Origin: Luxibacter massiliensis
GTDB lineage: Bacteria > Bacillota > Clostridia > Lachnospirales > Lachnospiraceae
DNA length: 64,000 nucleotides
Assembly: GCF_900604355.1 (NCBI RefSeq)
Contig: NZ_UWOE01000001.1
Coordinates: forward strand, 682,001 to 746,000
Reading direction: 5' to 3'
Positions 24,658 to 34,110 of the stretch are shown in pieces. The notes under the pieces were generated by a model. The model did no database searches and was not told where the DNA came from. It worked only from the letters and a program-made list of their open reading frames with translations. Each line of letters opens with the position of its first letter. Position 1 is the stretch's first letter. Made by a program: the position numbers and the translations under genes.

Positions 24658-25938
24658 ATGAATGAATCTATTTTTATTTTAAAAGGAAATATAGTCTATA
24701 GTAAAAGTGCAGAGGAGCTGGAAATCATTGAACACGGGTATATTGTCTGTGAAAATGGACTTGTACAAGGGGTGTACCAGACTCTGCCTTTTGCATTTGG
24801 CGGGTATCCTGTCATTGATTATGAAAACAGGCTGGTCATTCCTGGCCTGACAGATCTCCATGTGCATGCCCCTCAGTATTCTTACCGGGGGCTGGGGATG
24901 GATATGGAACTTTTGGAGTGGCTTGAGACAAATACATTCCCTGAGGAGGCCAGGTTTTCAGATTTGGAATATGCCCGGGAGGCCTATAAGATTTTTGTGG
25001 AAAATTTAAAGGGGAGCGCAACAACGAGAGCCTGTATTTTTGCCACAGTGCACAGAGAGGCGACGCTGCTTCTGATGGATATGCTGGAGGAGTCGGGACT
25101 TGCCACCATGGTGGGGAAAGTGAATATGGACCGGAACTGCCCGGATTATATCAGGGAGGGTTCTGCAAAAGATTCGGCCCTTGAGACGGTGGAATGGATT
25201 AAGGATGTGCGGCATAAGAAATATAAACATACAGAACCCATTCTGACGCCCCGCTTTACGCCAAGCTGCACAGATGCCCTGATGGAAAAGCTAAAAATGA
25301 TACAGACGCGCTATCAGGTGCCTTTGCAGTCACATTTATCTGAGAATCCCGGGGAGATTGCATGGGTGGAGCAATTGTGCCCGTGGTCTGAATTTTATGG
25401 GGATGCTTATGACAAATTTGGGTTATTCGGGGCAGACTGCCATACAGTGATGGCCCATTGTGTATATTCGGATGACAGAGAAATTCAGAGAATGAAGGAA
25501 AATGGCGTTTTTGTGGCTCATTGCCCGGAGTCAAATATGAATATTGCCTCCGGTGTGGCTCCGGTAAGGAAGTTCTTGGATGCAGGACTGCATATCGGCC
25601 TGGGAAGTGACGTGGCGGGGGGATCTACAGAGAGCATTTTTGCCGCCATGGCACATGCCATCCAGGCCTCTAAGCTGAGGTGGAGGCTTCAGGATGCTTC
25701 GCTGAAGCCTCTGGGCGTGGAGGAAGTATTTTATATGTCCACCAAGGGAGGAGGAGAATTTTTTGGAAAGGTGGGAAGTTTTGAGCCTGGATATGAGATG
25801 GATGCGGTTGTGCTGGATGATTCCAGACTAAAGACACCTATGGAAATGGATGTAAAGAAGCGTTTGGAGCGTATGGTTTATTTTTCAGATGACCGGGAAA
25901 TTTATGCAAAGTATGTAAAGGGTGCCAGACTTTTTTGA
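24658..25938 (+). CDS. guaD: Guanine deaminase
   Basis: Zinc amidohydrolase of 426 residues converting guanine to xanthine and ammonia. Metal ligands are seen in PGLTDLHVHAPQYSYRG (HxH, about residue 69-71), LQSHLSENPGE, MAHCVYSDD, and LGSDVAGGS. CPESNMNIASG is the usual segment before the last Asp. SATTRACIFATVHREA matches the guanine deaminase branch rather than cytosine or adenine deaminases. GAAGGAGG lies upstream. It is the first gene after the purine riboswitch, followed by xdhABC, so its product xanthine is handed to the next enzyme. Confidence 0.9.
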   Translation: MNESIFILKGNIVYSKSAEELEIIEHGYIVCENGLVQGVYQTLPFAFGGYPVIDYENRLVIPGLTDLHVHAPQYSYRGLGMDMELLEWLETNTFPEEARFSDLEYAREAYKIFVENLKGSATTRACIFATVHREATLLLMDMLEESGLATMVGKVNMDRNCPDYIREGSAKDSALETVEWIKDVRHKKYKHTEPILTPRFTPSCTDALMEKLKMIQTRYQVPLQSHLSENPGEIAWVEQLCPWSEFYGDAYDKFGLFGADCHTVMAHCVYSDDREIQRMKENGVFVAHCPESNMNIASGVAPVRKFLDAGLHIGLGSDVAGGSTESIFAAMAHAIQASKLRWRLQDASLKPLGVEEVFYMSTKGGGEFFGKVGSFEPGYEMDAVVLDDSRLKTPMEMDVKKRLERMVYFSDDREIYAKYVKGARLF

Positions 25939-26010
25939 AAGGGGAAGGCATGGGTGCCAAAGCCTCCATGGCAGTAAGCTGGCGTATGTTTGAAAGGCGG
26001 GGTGCAGAAT

Positions 26011-28308
26011 ATGACAGAGAGGGATCGGATTATAGGGAAGAGTGTAAAGCGTGTTGATGCCTTTGAGAAAGTGACGGGGCGGGCCAAATATACGGATGAT
26101 ATCTGTGATCAGAGTGCATACATTGCCAAAATACTGCATTCGACGGTGGCCCATGGAATCGTCAAATCAATTGTTACCGCACAGGCAGAAAAAATACCGG
26201 GTGTGGTCAAGATTGTGACTTGCTTTGACGTGCCTGCAAATTATTTTCCGACTGCAGGGCACCCCTGGTCCACGGATCCTGAGCATCAGGATGTGGCTGA
26301 CCGCTTGCTTTTGACAAAGCATGTCCGTTTCTACGGGGATGATGTGGCCGCTGTGGTGGCAGAGGACGAAGTTGCCGCCTCCCGGGCCTTGCAGGCCATA
26401 AGGGTAGAGTATGAAGAGCTGCCCCTGGTGCTGGATGTACAAAAAGCTATGGAAGATGGCGCGCCCCAGATACACGATACATTTCCGGGGAATGTTTTAA
26501 AGCATACATCCATAAGAAATGGAGATTATGAAAAAGCCAGGCAGGAACCTGGATTGATTAAAGTAGAGGGATGGTATGACACGCCTACAGTCCAGCACTG
26601 CCACATCGAAAACTTTATTTGTTATGCCTATATGGAGCAAGGCCGGTATGTGATTGTCTCATCCACCCAGATCCCTCATATCTGCCGCAGGGTGACAGGC
26701 CAGGCCTTGGGCGTGCCCTGGGGGCAGGTACGGGTCATTAAGCCTTATATAGGGGGCGGATTTGGGAATAAGCAGGATATACTGTATGAGCCGTTGTGCG
26801 CATATTTAAGTAAAGCAGTGGGAGGGAGACTGGTGAAGCTGGATGTGCCGCGGGAAGAAACTTTTGTTTCAAACCGTGTCCGCCATGCAGTGCGCACCCA
26901 TATTATTTCCTATGTCAGGCCAGACGGGAGTTTTGCAGCCCGTAAAATGGAATGTTTTTCTGACCAGGGGGCCTATGCATCACATGGGCATAGCATTGCG
27001 GCGAAAGGCATGGGCGCATTTCCCCAGCTATATCCCTGTCCCAATGTGGAAGCTGATGCCTATACAGTATTTACAAATAAGCCGGTGTCAGGGGCCATGA
27101 GAGGATATGGCATTCCCCAGGCTATGTTTGCGGTGGAGAGCCATACAGATGATGTGGCATCGGCGCTGGGGATGTCCCCCTATGAATTTCGCTGGAAATA
27201 TTTGATGCCCAAGGGATATAAAGATGACTTTTCTAAAAATGTAAATTATTATGACACCTTCCACCAGTGTATGGAGAAAGGAAAGGATTACATAGACTAT
27301 GACCGGAAATTGCAGGATTATGCGGGGCAAAGCGGAGAAATAAAAAAGGGCGTTGGTATGGCGGTTTTTTGGTATAATACAGGGGTTTGGCCTATTTCCC
27401 TGGAGACATCTTCCTGCCGGATGGTGCTGAACCAGGATGGATCTGTCCAGGTGCAGGTGGGGGAGACAGAAATCGGGCAGGGGGCGGATACAGCCTTTGC
27501 CCAGATGGCGGCAGAGACGCTGGGCATCCCATTTGGGCAGATTCATGTGATAAGTGTGCAGGACACGGACGTCACTCCTTTTGGGACAGGGGCCTATGCA
27601 TCCAGGCAGACATATATGGCAGGATTTTCTATCCAGCAGACGGCAGAACTTTTAAAAACCCGTATTCTGGAAGCGGCACAGGAATTGACAGGACAGGCGA
27701 AGGGCAGCATGGATATTGTCAATGGCATGATTGTCCGTATGGAGGGCCAGGAGGCCGTGATGGGCCTGGAGGAGCTGGCGTCCAGAAAGCTGTACAGCCT
27801 GGCGCATAACGGGCATTTGACGGCGGAGAGTACATACCAGGCCAAGTCTAATGCATATTCTTTCGGCTGTACGTTTGCAGAGGTAGAGGTGGATATACCA
27901 GCGTGCAGGGTGACTTTGGCTCAGATTATCAATGTCCATGACTGCGGCAGGCTCATTAACCCGTCTCTTGCTCTTGCGCAGGTACACGGGGGCATGAGCA
28001 TGGGAATCGGCTATGGACTTTCCGAGCGTCTGTTATTTGATGAGAAGAGCGGCAGGCCTTTGAACAATAATCTGCTGGACTACAAGCTTTCTACATTTAT
28101 GGACCATCCCCATCTGGAAGGGCAGTTTATAGAGAATTATGAGCCAACCAGTGCATATGGGACCAAGGCTCTCGGAGAGCCGCCGGTCTGTTCTGTGGCT
28201 CCTGCTGTCAGGAATGCACTTATGCAGGCAGTGGGAATAGGGATAAATGAGATTCCCCTGACTCCTCATATACTATTTGAGCGTTTCAGGGAGGAGGGCC
28301 TGATATAG
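26011..28308 (+). CDS. xdhA: Xanthine dehydrogenase, molybdenum-binding subunit
   Basis: Large catalytic subunit (765 residues) of a three-part molybdenum hydroxylase. The N-terminus has KSVKRVDAFEKVTGRAKYTD. Moco-contact motifs are IGGGFGNKQD, the SGAMRGYGIPQ segment, GETEIGQGADTAFAQMAAET, and YASRQTYMAGFS. The active-site Glu is in AYGTKALGEPPVCSVAPAV near the C-terminus. The ATG at 26011 is used; an in-frame TTG at 25990 is not supported. The FAD and Fe-S subunits follow directly. Substrate xanthine/hypoxanthine is inferred from guaD and the riboswitch. Confidence 0.92.
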   Translation: MTERDRIIGKSVKRVDAFEKVTGRAKYTDDICDQSAYIAKILHSTVAHGIVKSIVTAQAEKIPGVVKIVTCFDVPANYFPTAGHPWSTDPEHQDVADRLLLTKHVRFYGDDVAAVVAEDEVAASRALQAIRVEYEELPLVLDVQKAMEDGAPQIHDTFPGNVLKHTSIRNGDYEKARQEPGLIKVEGWYDTPTVQHCHIENFICYAYMEQGRYVIVSSTQIPHICRRVTGQALGVPWGQVRVIKPYIGGGFGNKQDILYEPLCAYLSKAVGGRLVKLDVPREETFVSNRVRHAVRTHIISYVRPDGSFAARKMECFSDQGAYASHGHSIAAKGMGAFPQLYPCPNVEADAYTVFTNKPVSGAMRGYGIPQAMFAVESHTDDVASALGMSPYEFRWKYLMPKGYKDDFSKNVNYYDTFHQCMEKGKDYIDYDRKLQDYAGQSGEIKKGVGMAVFWYNTGVWPISLETSSCRMVLNQDGSVQVQVGETEIGQGADTAFAQMAAETLGIPFGQIHVISVQDTDVTPFGTGAYASRQTYMAGFSIQQTAELLKTRILEAAQELTGQAKGSMDIVNGMIVRMEGQEAVMGLEELASRKLYSLAHNGHLTAESTYQAKSNAYSFGCTFAEVEVDIPACRVTLAQIINVHDCGRLINPSLALAQVHGGMSMGIGYGLSERLLFDEKSGRPLNNNLLDYKLSTFMDHPHLEGQFIENYEPTSAYGTKALGEPPVCSVAPAVRNALMQAVGIGINEIPLTPHILFERFREEGLI

Positions 28309-28326
28309 GGGGAGGAGGAGAAAAGT

Positions 28327-29214
28327 ATGTATGATATAAAAGCACTATATGAGGCCAAGAGTGTATCCCATGGGATACAGCTGCTGGAGGAACACCCACA
28401 GGCCCAGATTATTGCCGGGGGCAGCGATGTCCTGGTCCAGATACGGGAGGGCAGAAGGGCGGGCGTGGAGCTTGTAAGTATTTTCGGCCTGGAGGAGCTG
28501 AGGGGAATTACGCTTTTAGAGAATGGGACGCTTAAGATAGGGTCATTGACTAGCTTTTCCCATATTACCCGGGATCCTCTGATCCAAAAATATATTCCTG
28601 TATTGGGAGAGGCCGTGGATAAGGTAGGCGGGCCCCAGATCAGGAACATAGGCACAATAGGCGGCAATACCTGCAACGGTGTTACATCTGCAGATTCTGC
28701 GTCCACACTTCTGGCCTGGGACGCTGTGGTGGAGCTGACTGGCCCCGGAGGAATACGCCGCCTGCCTATTGAGAAGTTCTATGTAGGGGCCGGACAGGTA
28801 GACCTAAGGCCCGGGGAAATACAGACTGCAATTTTAATTTCTAGGGAGTCGTATGACGGATACCGTGGGCATTATATTAAGTATGCAATGCGAAATGCAA
28901 TGGATATTGCCACTCTTGGGTGTTCAGTTAATGTAAAGCTGTCGGAAGATAAGAAGTATATGGAGGATGTTAGGATTGCCTATGGTGTGGCAGGCCCGGT
29001 CCCCCTGCGCGCTGTATGTGCAGAGTCAGAGGCCAGGGGGCAGGCAGTGTCTATGGAGGCCATTGAGAGGGCAGGAAAGGCTGTTCTCAAAGATATCACT
29101 CCCAGAGACAGTTGGAGGGCCAGCAAGGCTTTCAGGGAGCATATTGCAGGTGTGCTCTTAAACAGGGCGCTGAAGGAATCTGTCCTGCTGGCAGGAGGTG
29201 TGGTTTATGAGTGA
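28327..29214 (+). CDS. xdhB: Xanthine dehydrogenase, FAD-binding subunit
   Basis: FAD subunit of 295 residues. The two flavin-binding stretches are IIAGGSDVLVQIREG (about 31-45) and IRNIGTIGGNTCNGVTSADS (about 108-127), followed by a CO-dehydrogenase-flavoprotein C-terminal domain (about 180-285). It passes electrons from the 2Fe-2S centres to the external acceptor. GGGGGAGGAGAAAAGT precedes the ATG, 18 bp after xdhA. Its stop overlaps the start of xdhC by 8 bp. Confidence 0.92.
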   Translation: MYDIKALYEAKSVSHGIQLLEEHPQAQIIAGGSDVLVQIREGRRAGVELVSIFGLEELRGITLLENGTLKIGSLTSFSHITRDPLIQKYIPVLGEAVDKVGGPQIRNIGTIGGNTCNGVTSADSASTLLAWDAVVELTGPGGIRRLPIEKFYVGAGQVDLRPGEIQTAILISRESYDGYRGHYIKYAMRNAMDIATLGCSVNVKLSEDKKYMEDVRIAYGVAGPVPLRAVCAESEARGQAVSMEAIERAGKAVLKDITPRDSWRASKAFREHIAGVLLNRALKESVLLAGGVVYE

Positions 29215-29704
29215 AAGGCAGTATAAGCTGGTACGGTGTACAATCAATGGCAAGAAGCGGGAGACGATGGTGGATGTACGGGCATCCCTCACAGATATGC
29301 TCAGGAATGATTACCGGCTGACCAGCGTAAAAAAGGGGTGTGAGGTAGGCGAATGTGGCGCCTGCAATGTAATCATAGACGGGGAGTGTTATAATTCCTG
29401 TATTTATCTGGCCATTTGGGCAGATGGCAGAGAAATACGGACACTGGAGGGCCTGATGGACCCTGCCGGGGAATTGTCAGACATTCAGCAGGCATTTATG
29501 GATGAAGCGGCGGTTCAGTGTGGTTTCTGTACTCCCGGCATCATCATGAGTGCGGTAGAAATCCTGGAATCGGGCAAGCACTATACCAGGGATGAACTGA
29601 GAAAACTTTTGTCCGGACATCTGTGCCGCTGTACAGGGTATGAAAATATATTGAATGCTGTGGAGAAAACTATGCATCAGAGACTTGGAAATAAGAGTCT
29701 TTAA
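29207..29704 (+). CDS. xdhC: Xanthine dehydrogenase, 2Fe-2S subunit
   Basis: Electron-transfer subunit of 165 residues with both [2Fe-2S] sites of the family. The plant-ferredoxin type site is GCEVGECGACNVIIDGE plus the following YNSC. The helical-domain site is VQCGFCTPG and LCRCTGYEN. The ATG at 29207 has AGGAGG 8 bp upstream, inside xdhB. No gene follows on this strand, and the next gene converges. Confidence 0.93.
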   Translation: MSERQYKLVRCTINGKKRETMVDVRASLTDMLRNDYRLTSVKKGCEVGECGACNVIIDGECYNSCIYLAIWADGREIRTLEGLMDPAGELSDIQQAFMDEAAVQCGFCTPGIIMSAVEILESGKHYTRDELRKLLSGHLCRCTGYENILNAVEKTMHQRLGNKSL

Positions 29705-29740
29705 ATATGCTTGTTATTGATTTGCCGTAAAAGTGCCCTG

Positions 29741-29769
29741 TAGTTTACCCGGAATGGCTGGGTAAACTA
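29741..29769. terminator. Hairpin between convergent xdhC and arcC
   Basis: TAGTTTACCC and GGGTAAACTA form a perfect 10-bp stem around GGAATGGCT. No good T-tract follows on either strand, so a termination role is plausible from position but not shown. Confidence 0.45.
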
Positions 29770-29867
29770 AGGCAATATGTGTGGAAACTGATAGTGCATA
29801 AGAGACTGTTTGAAGCATTGGATTATATACGGCGGCAGTGAAGTGTAGGAAAAAGCGCAACAAATCA

Positions 29868-30821
29868 TCAGACATGGCCTAAGCTGATGCATGTGCCTGT
29901 AGTTCCCTGTATGCCTTCCTTTGCCTTTTGGAGTAAGGTGATTAGCGCCTTGCGCCCTGGCTTGGATTCCGCAAACTCTATGGCGGCCTGTACCTTGGGC
30001 AGCATAGAGCCAGGGGCGAAATGGCCTTCTTCTATATAACGCCTGGCCTGGCTGACAGAGATGTTATCCAGCCATCTTACAGCGGGTGTCCCAAAATTCA
30101 CAGCGGCTTTCTCAACAGCAGTCAGAATAATCAGAAAGTCAGCGTCCAGCTCCCTGGCAAGAAGGCAGCTTGCAAAATCCTTGTCTATGACGGCGCTGGC
30201 GCCTTGTAAATGGTTGCCCTGGCGGACGACCGGGATTCCGCCTCCTCCGCAGGCAATGACAAGATGTCCAGAGTCCACCATTGTGCGGATGGTGCCCATC
30301 TCGATGATTTCCTGGGGTTTGGGGGAGGCCACAACACGGCGGTAGCCGTGGCCCGCATCTTCTTTCATAATATAGTCATACCGGGCGGCCATCTCCTTTG
30401 CCTGCTCTTGATCCATGAAACGCCCAATAGGCTTTGAGGGGTTTTTAAATGCAGGATCATCAGGATCCACGCGGACTTGTGTAATCATGGTGGCTACAGG
30501 TATATCTTTGATTTTGCGGTTTAAAAGCTCCTCCCTGAGAGCATTTTGTAAATCATACCCTATGTACGCCTGGCTCATTGCCACACAGACAGACAAAGGG
30601 GTGTTGGGCTGTTTAAGATCCTCATGGGCAAGGGCAAGCATTGCGTTATTTACCATTCCGACCTGAGGGCCGTTGCCGTGGGCAACCACGACCTCACAGC
30701 CCTCCTCAATCAAGTCAACAATGGCACATGCAGTAATCTTTACGGCCGCCATCTGCTCCGGCAGGGTATTGCTCAGTGCATTCCCTCCCAGTGCGATGAC
30801 AATCCGCTGCTTTTTGGCCAT
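29868..30821 (-). CDS. arcC: Carbamate kinase
   Basis: Cytoplasmic kinase of 317 residues that converts carbamoyl phosphate and ADP to ATP and carbamate. Landmarks are IVIALGGNALS, VVVAHGNGPQVGMV, AMSQAYIGYDLQNAL, ACGGGGIPVV, VIDKDFASCLLA and the GSMLPKVQAAIEF segment. It is the last gene of the YgeX-YgeY-YgeW-RidA operon, one base after ridA and with its GGGAGG site inside ridA, so translation is coupled. Here it probably harvests energy from carbamoyl phosphate released by YgeW rather than from arginine, since no arcA or arcD is present. Confidence 0.95.
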   Translation of the reverse strand: MAKKQRIVIALGGNALSNTLPEQMAAVKITACAIVDLIEEGCEVVVAHGNGPQVGMVNNAMLALAHEDLKQPNTPLSVCVAMSQAYIGYDLQNALREELLNRKIKDIPVATMITQVRVDPDDPAFKNPSKPIGRFMDQEQAKEMAARYDYIMKEDAGHGYRRVVASPKPQEIIEMGTIRTMVDSGHLVIACGGGGIPVVRQGNHLQGASAVIDKDFASCLLARELDADFLIILTAVEKAAVNFGTPAVRWLDNISVSQARRYIEEGHFAPGSMLPKVQAAIEFAESKPGRKALITLLQKAKEGIQGTTGTCISLGHV

Positions 30822-30822
30822 A

Positions 30823-31206
30823 TTATTTTCCTCCCATATATGCGATGGTCTCTACTTCACACAAAACTCCTTTCGGCAGTTCTTTTACAGCCACACAGGA
30901 ACGTGCTGGCTTTCCCACGAAGTATTTTGCATATATTTCATTGAAAGCAGCAAAATCCCCCATATCTGCCAAAAAACAGGTAGCTTTAACTACATCTTTA
31001 AAATCTGCATTCTGGCTTTCCAGAAGTCCGGCAATATTTTTCATAACCTGTTCAGTCTGCTCCTGGATTGTGGTGCCTACCACTTCCCCGGTCTCTGGCG
31101 AGAGGGGAATCTGGCCGGAAAAGAAAGCAATGCCGTTTACTACAATTCCCTGTGAATATGGTCCGATTGCTGCTGGTGCGTTTTTTGTCTCAACATAATT
31201 TAACAT
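30823..31206 (-). CDS. ridA: RidA family deaminase
   Basis: Small trimeric cytoplasmic protein of 127 residues that hydrolyses reactive enamine/imine intermediates to keto acids and ammonia. Landmarks are APAAIGPYSQGIVVNG, FFSGQIPLSPETGEVV, the KATCFLADMGDFAAFN segment with YAKYF, and RSCVAVKELPKG with the substrate-binding Arg. Placement beside YgeX, a PLP lyase that produces 2-aminoacrylate, fits the known role of RidA in clearing that intermediate. Confidence 0.93.
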   Translation of the reverse strand: MLNYVETKNAPAAIGPYSQGIVVNGIAFFSGQIPLSPETGEVVGTTIQEQTEQVMKNIAGLLESQNADFKDVVKATCFLADMGDFAAFNEIYAKYFVGKPARSCVAVKELPKGVLCEVETIAYMGGK

Positions 31207-31400
31207 GTCAAATACCTCCTAAAATTTATTCTAGTTTATCATACCAGTTTTTTCTAAAAGAAACTATACCCTAAAGGATAACTTCTGGCTTGTATTTTGC
31301 AGGGGGCAGGCTATAAGATCCAGGAAAGTCCTGTATCCCATTGGCTAAAAAGAGGAGTGAATCTGTAAAACTGCCGGCACAAAACAGGGGCGTTATGGTG

Positions 31401-32594
31401 CTATTTGAAAATTCTGGGAGTTCCCTTTTTCTGCAGTTTTTCTAAAATATCTGCCGGGTCGGCAAATTTTGCCAGGAAGATCATGGCGGCTATGATGTAT
31501 GGCTTATAACTTGCCTCTTTGTAAAGAGAATCCCTGTATCGGTCGAATACGCTTGCAGCTACCTCTCCCTCCTTACAGCTCACTCCAGAAATATCGGCGG
31601 GCAGGCAGTGCATATAGAGCGCCTTCCCAGCTTTGGTAGAGGCCATCAGATCTTCAGTGCAGGCCCAGTCTTTGTGCTGTGCATTTTGGGCGAGAAGTTC
31701 CTTTTCCAGCTTGTTAATGCCGTCAAAATCCCCCGCTCCATAGAGCTCTGTACGTTTTTCCATGGCCGCAAAGGGCGCCCAGCTTTTGGGATAGACAATA
31801 TCCGCATTCTTAAAGGCCTCTGCCATATTATTTGTTTTCTTAAAAGTACCGCCGGATTTCTCTGCATTTTTGGCGGCAATGTTTTCTACCTCTGGGAATA
31901 CTTCATAACCTTCGGGATGGGCAAGTACCACATCCATGCCAAAGCGTGTCATCAGTCCGATAACCCCCTGGGGTACAGACAGGGGTTTGCCGTAGGAAGG
32001 AGAGTAGGCCCATGTCATAGCTAGTTTTTTGCCCTTCAGATTTTTGGCGCCTCCGAATTCATGCATCATGTGGAGCATGTCTGCCATGGCCTGGGTTGGA
32101 TGGTCAATGTCACACTGCAAATTTACGAGGGTTGGCTTTTGCTCTAGGATCCCATCTTTATTTCCCTGGGTTACAGCGTCCGCGACCTCGTGCATGTAGG
32201 CATTTCCTTTGCCAATATACATATCGTCACGGATGCCGATAACATCGGCCATAAAGGATATCATATTTGCGGTTTCCCTTACAGTCTCGCCGTGGGCCAC
32301 CTGGGACTTCCCTTCATCCAGATCCTGTACCTCCAGGCCCAGCAGATTACAGGCTGAAGCAAAAGAGAAACGCGTACGTGTGGAATTGTCACGAAATAGC
32401 GAGATACCAAGGCCGCTCTCGAAAACTTTCGTAGAAATATTGTTTTCCCTCATAAGCCGGAGCGCATCAGCGAGGGTAAATACTGCCTCCAGTTCCTCAT
32501 CAGTTTTTTCCCAAGTCAGAAAAAAATCCCCATTGTACATGCCTTTAAAATTCAGAGATTTCAGCTTATCAATATAATCCTGCAATGTTTTCAT
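31401..32594 (-). CDS. ygeW: Knotted carbamoyltransferase YgeW
   Basis: Member of the aspartate/ornithine carbamoyltransferase superfamily, 397 residues, YgeW branch. The carbamoyl-phosphate loop is SLFRDNSTRTRFSF (about 66-79), followed by DIDHPTQAMADMLHM and a second domain with the family HCLP motif in LYMHCLPADISG. The YgeW branch is known for a knotted fold, and its physiological substrate is unresolved; release of carbamoyl phosphate from a ureido compound (reverse direction) is inferred here from arcC. AGGAGG precedes the ATG, and a family B palindrome lies in the 92-bp gap to ygeY. Confidence 0.92.
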   Translation of the reverse strand: MKTLQDYIDKLKSLNFKGMYNGDFFLTWEKTDEELEAVFTLADALRLMRENNISTKVFESGLGISLFRDNSTRTRFSFASACNLLGLEVQDLDEGKSQVAHGETVRETANMISFMADVIGIRDDMYIGKGNAYMHEVADAVTQGNKDGILEQKPTLVNLQCDIDHPTQAMADMLHMMHEFGGAKNLKGKKLAMTWAYSPSYGKPLSVPQGVIGLMTRFGMDVVLAHPEGYEVFPEVENIAAKNAEKSGGTFKKTNNMAEAFKNADIVYPKSWAPFAAMEKRTELYGAGDFDGINKLEKELLAQNAQHKDWACTEDLMASTKAGKALYMHCLPADISGVSCKEGEVAASVFDRYRDSLYKEASYKPYIIAAMIFLAKFADPADILEKLQKKGTPRIFK

Positions 32595-32620
32595 ATGAAT
32601 AAAGTCCTCCTAAATTATGC

Positions 32621-32684
32621 GAATATTCTGAAAATGGAAGGCAAAGGGGTCAGTCTCTTTTGCAAAAGGGACTGACCCCTTTGC
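32621..32684 (+). repeat. Family B palindromic repeat, copy B2
   Basis: GAATATTCTGAAAATGGAAG leads into GGGTCAGTCTCTTTTG / CAAAAGGGACTGACCC. One arm position is mismatched, and the outer A/T pair is swapped on both arms relative to B3. It lies between ygeY and ygeW inside the operon. Confidence 0.9.
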
Positions 32685-32686
32685 GC

Positions 32687-33997
32687 TTATTTACAATAAA
32701 GTGTAGGCAGAACAGCGTATACAGACGCACATACTACCAGATCTGCTTTCCATGTTTTTTCATTTGGGGCATGTGCCTGCGCCTCCGCCCCAGGGCCAAA
32801 TCCGATACAGGGAATTCCATTGCGTCCCATGATGGACACGCCATTTGTGGAAAATGTCCATTTATCTGTAAGGGGACGGGTTTTCCTCATGGCTTTGGTT
32901 TCACTGGTTCCTATCCGGGTATCCCCGTAAAGACCCTTATATGCTTCTTCAAGCGCCCTTGTCACAGGATGGTCCTCAGGGATTACCCATGTGGGGAAAT
33001 AGCATTCGATTGGATAGGTCAGTCCTGTATAGGAAGGGCGGCCGTAATTGTACATGGATACTTTTACATCACTGCCATATTTTTTTACACTGGGCAGCGC
33101 TCGTATTTCATCCAGGCAGCTCTCCCAGGTCTCGCCGGCTGTCATGCGACGGTCCAGTGAAACAGAGCAGGAGTCTGCAACCGCGCAGCGGCTTGGGGAT
33201 GTAAAAAAGATCTCCGATGCCGTGATAGTCCCTCTTCCGAGAAAACGGGCCTCCTTCCACTGGGGATTGTATTCTTCATCCAACATTTTTACGAGGCCTT
33301 TAACTGCCTTTTCTTTTCCCCCATCATTTTCATTAAGCGAACGCACATCCTGGAGAATATCAGCCATCTTGTAAATCGCATTATCGCCCCGTTCCGGGGC
33401 AGAACCATGGCAGGAAACTCCTTTGACTTCTACCTTGATTTCCATACGTCCTCTCTGGCCGCGGTATATGCCTCCATCAGTAGGCTCCGTGGAGACAACA
33501 AATTCAGGGCGGATGTGGTCTTCGTTAATAATGTATTGCCAGCATAGGCCGTCGCAGTCCTCCTCCTGTACTGTGCCAGTTACTAGGACAGTGTACTTAT
33601 CACTGAGAAGGCCTAAATCCTTCATAATTTTGGCGCCATACACTGCAGAAACCAGACCGCCGCATTGGTCAGATACACCCCGGCCTCCGATTTCTATATC
33701 GTTTTCATAGCCTTCATATGGGTCAAAATCCCAGTTGTCAATATTGCCAATTCCCACGGTGTCTATATGTGCATCAAAGCCGATGATTTTTTCCCCTGTC
33801 CCCATAAAACCCAGAACATTTCCCTGTGGATCAATTTCTATCTTGTCAAAGTCCAGCTTTCTCATTTCCTCTGCAATCCGGTCAATATGCGCTTTTTCAT
33901 CGCAGCTTTCACCGGGATATCTTACAATTTCACGGAGAAATTTTGTCATATCCGCCTCGTAATTTTGGGCCGTTTCTTTGATTTTACTAAAATCCAT
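32687..33997 (-). CDS. ygeY: YgeY family M20 metallo-hydrolase
   Basis: Zinc-dependent M20-family hydrolase of 436 residues, related to peptidases and acyl-amino-acid deacylases. Metal and catalytic landmarks are GFDAHIDTVGIGN, the GRGVSDQCGGLVSAV segment, TGTVQEEDCDGLCW with the catalytic Glu pair, VSTEPTDGGIYRGQRGRMEI, and a late HAPNEKTW. A dimerisation domain lies between (about 180-300). The substrate is probably an N-carbamoyl or N-acyl intermediate of the purine route, inferred from neighbours YgeX and YgeW. AAAGGAG precedes the ATG. Confidence 0.9.
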   Translation of the reverse strand: MDFSKIKETAQNYEADMTKFLREIVRYPGESCDEKAHIDRIAEEMRKLDFDKIEIDPQGNVLGFMGTGEKIIGFDAHIDTVGIGNIDNWDFDPYEGYENDIEIGGRGVSDQCGGLVSAVYGAKIMKDLGLLSDKYTVLVTGTVQEEDCDGLCWQYIINEDHIRPEFVVSTEPTDGGIYRGQRGRMEIKVEVKGVSCHGSAPERGDNAIYKMADILQDVRSLNENDGGKEKAVKGLVKMLDEEYNPQWKEARFLGRGTITASEIFFTSPSRCAVADSCSVSLDRRMTAGETWESCLDEIRALPSVKKYGSDVKVSMYNYGRPSYTGLTYPIECYFPTWVIPEDHPVTRALEEAYKGLYGDTRIGTSETKAMRKTRPLTDKWTFSTNGVSIMGRNGIPCIGFGPGAEAQAHAPNEKTWKADLVVCASVYAVLPTLYCK

Positions 33998-34110
33998 TTT
34001 ATATCTCCTTTAATTATGTATTATTTATAGGTATCCAGGCTGTGTCAAATCATTTATGTCCCTGGTTGATGATGATTCCCAGATAAGAGCTGTGAATGGT
34101 CAGATATTTA

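Noticed and set aside
29868..30821. Carbamate kinase as part of an arginine deiminase pathway
   Set aside because: No arcA, arcD or ornithine carbamoyltransferase is present; the neighbour is YgeW.
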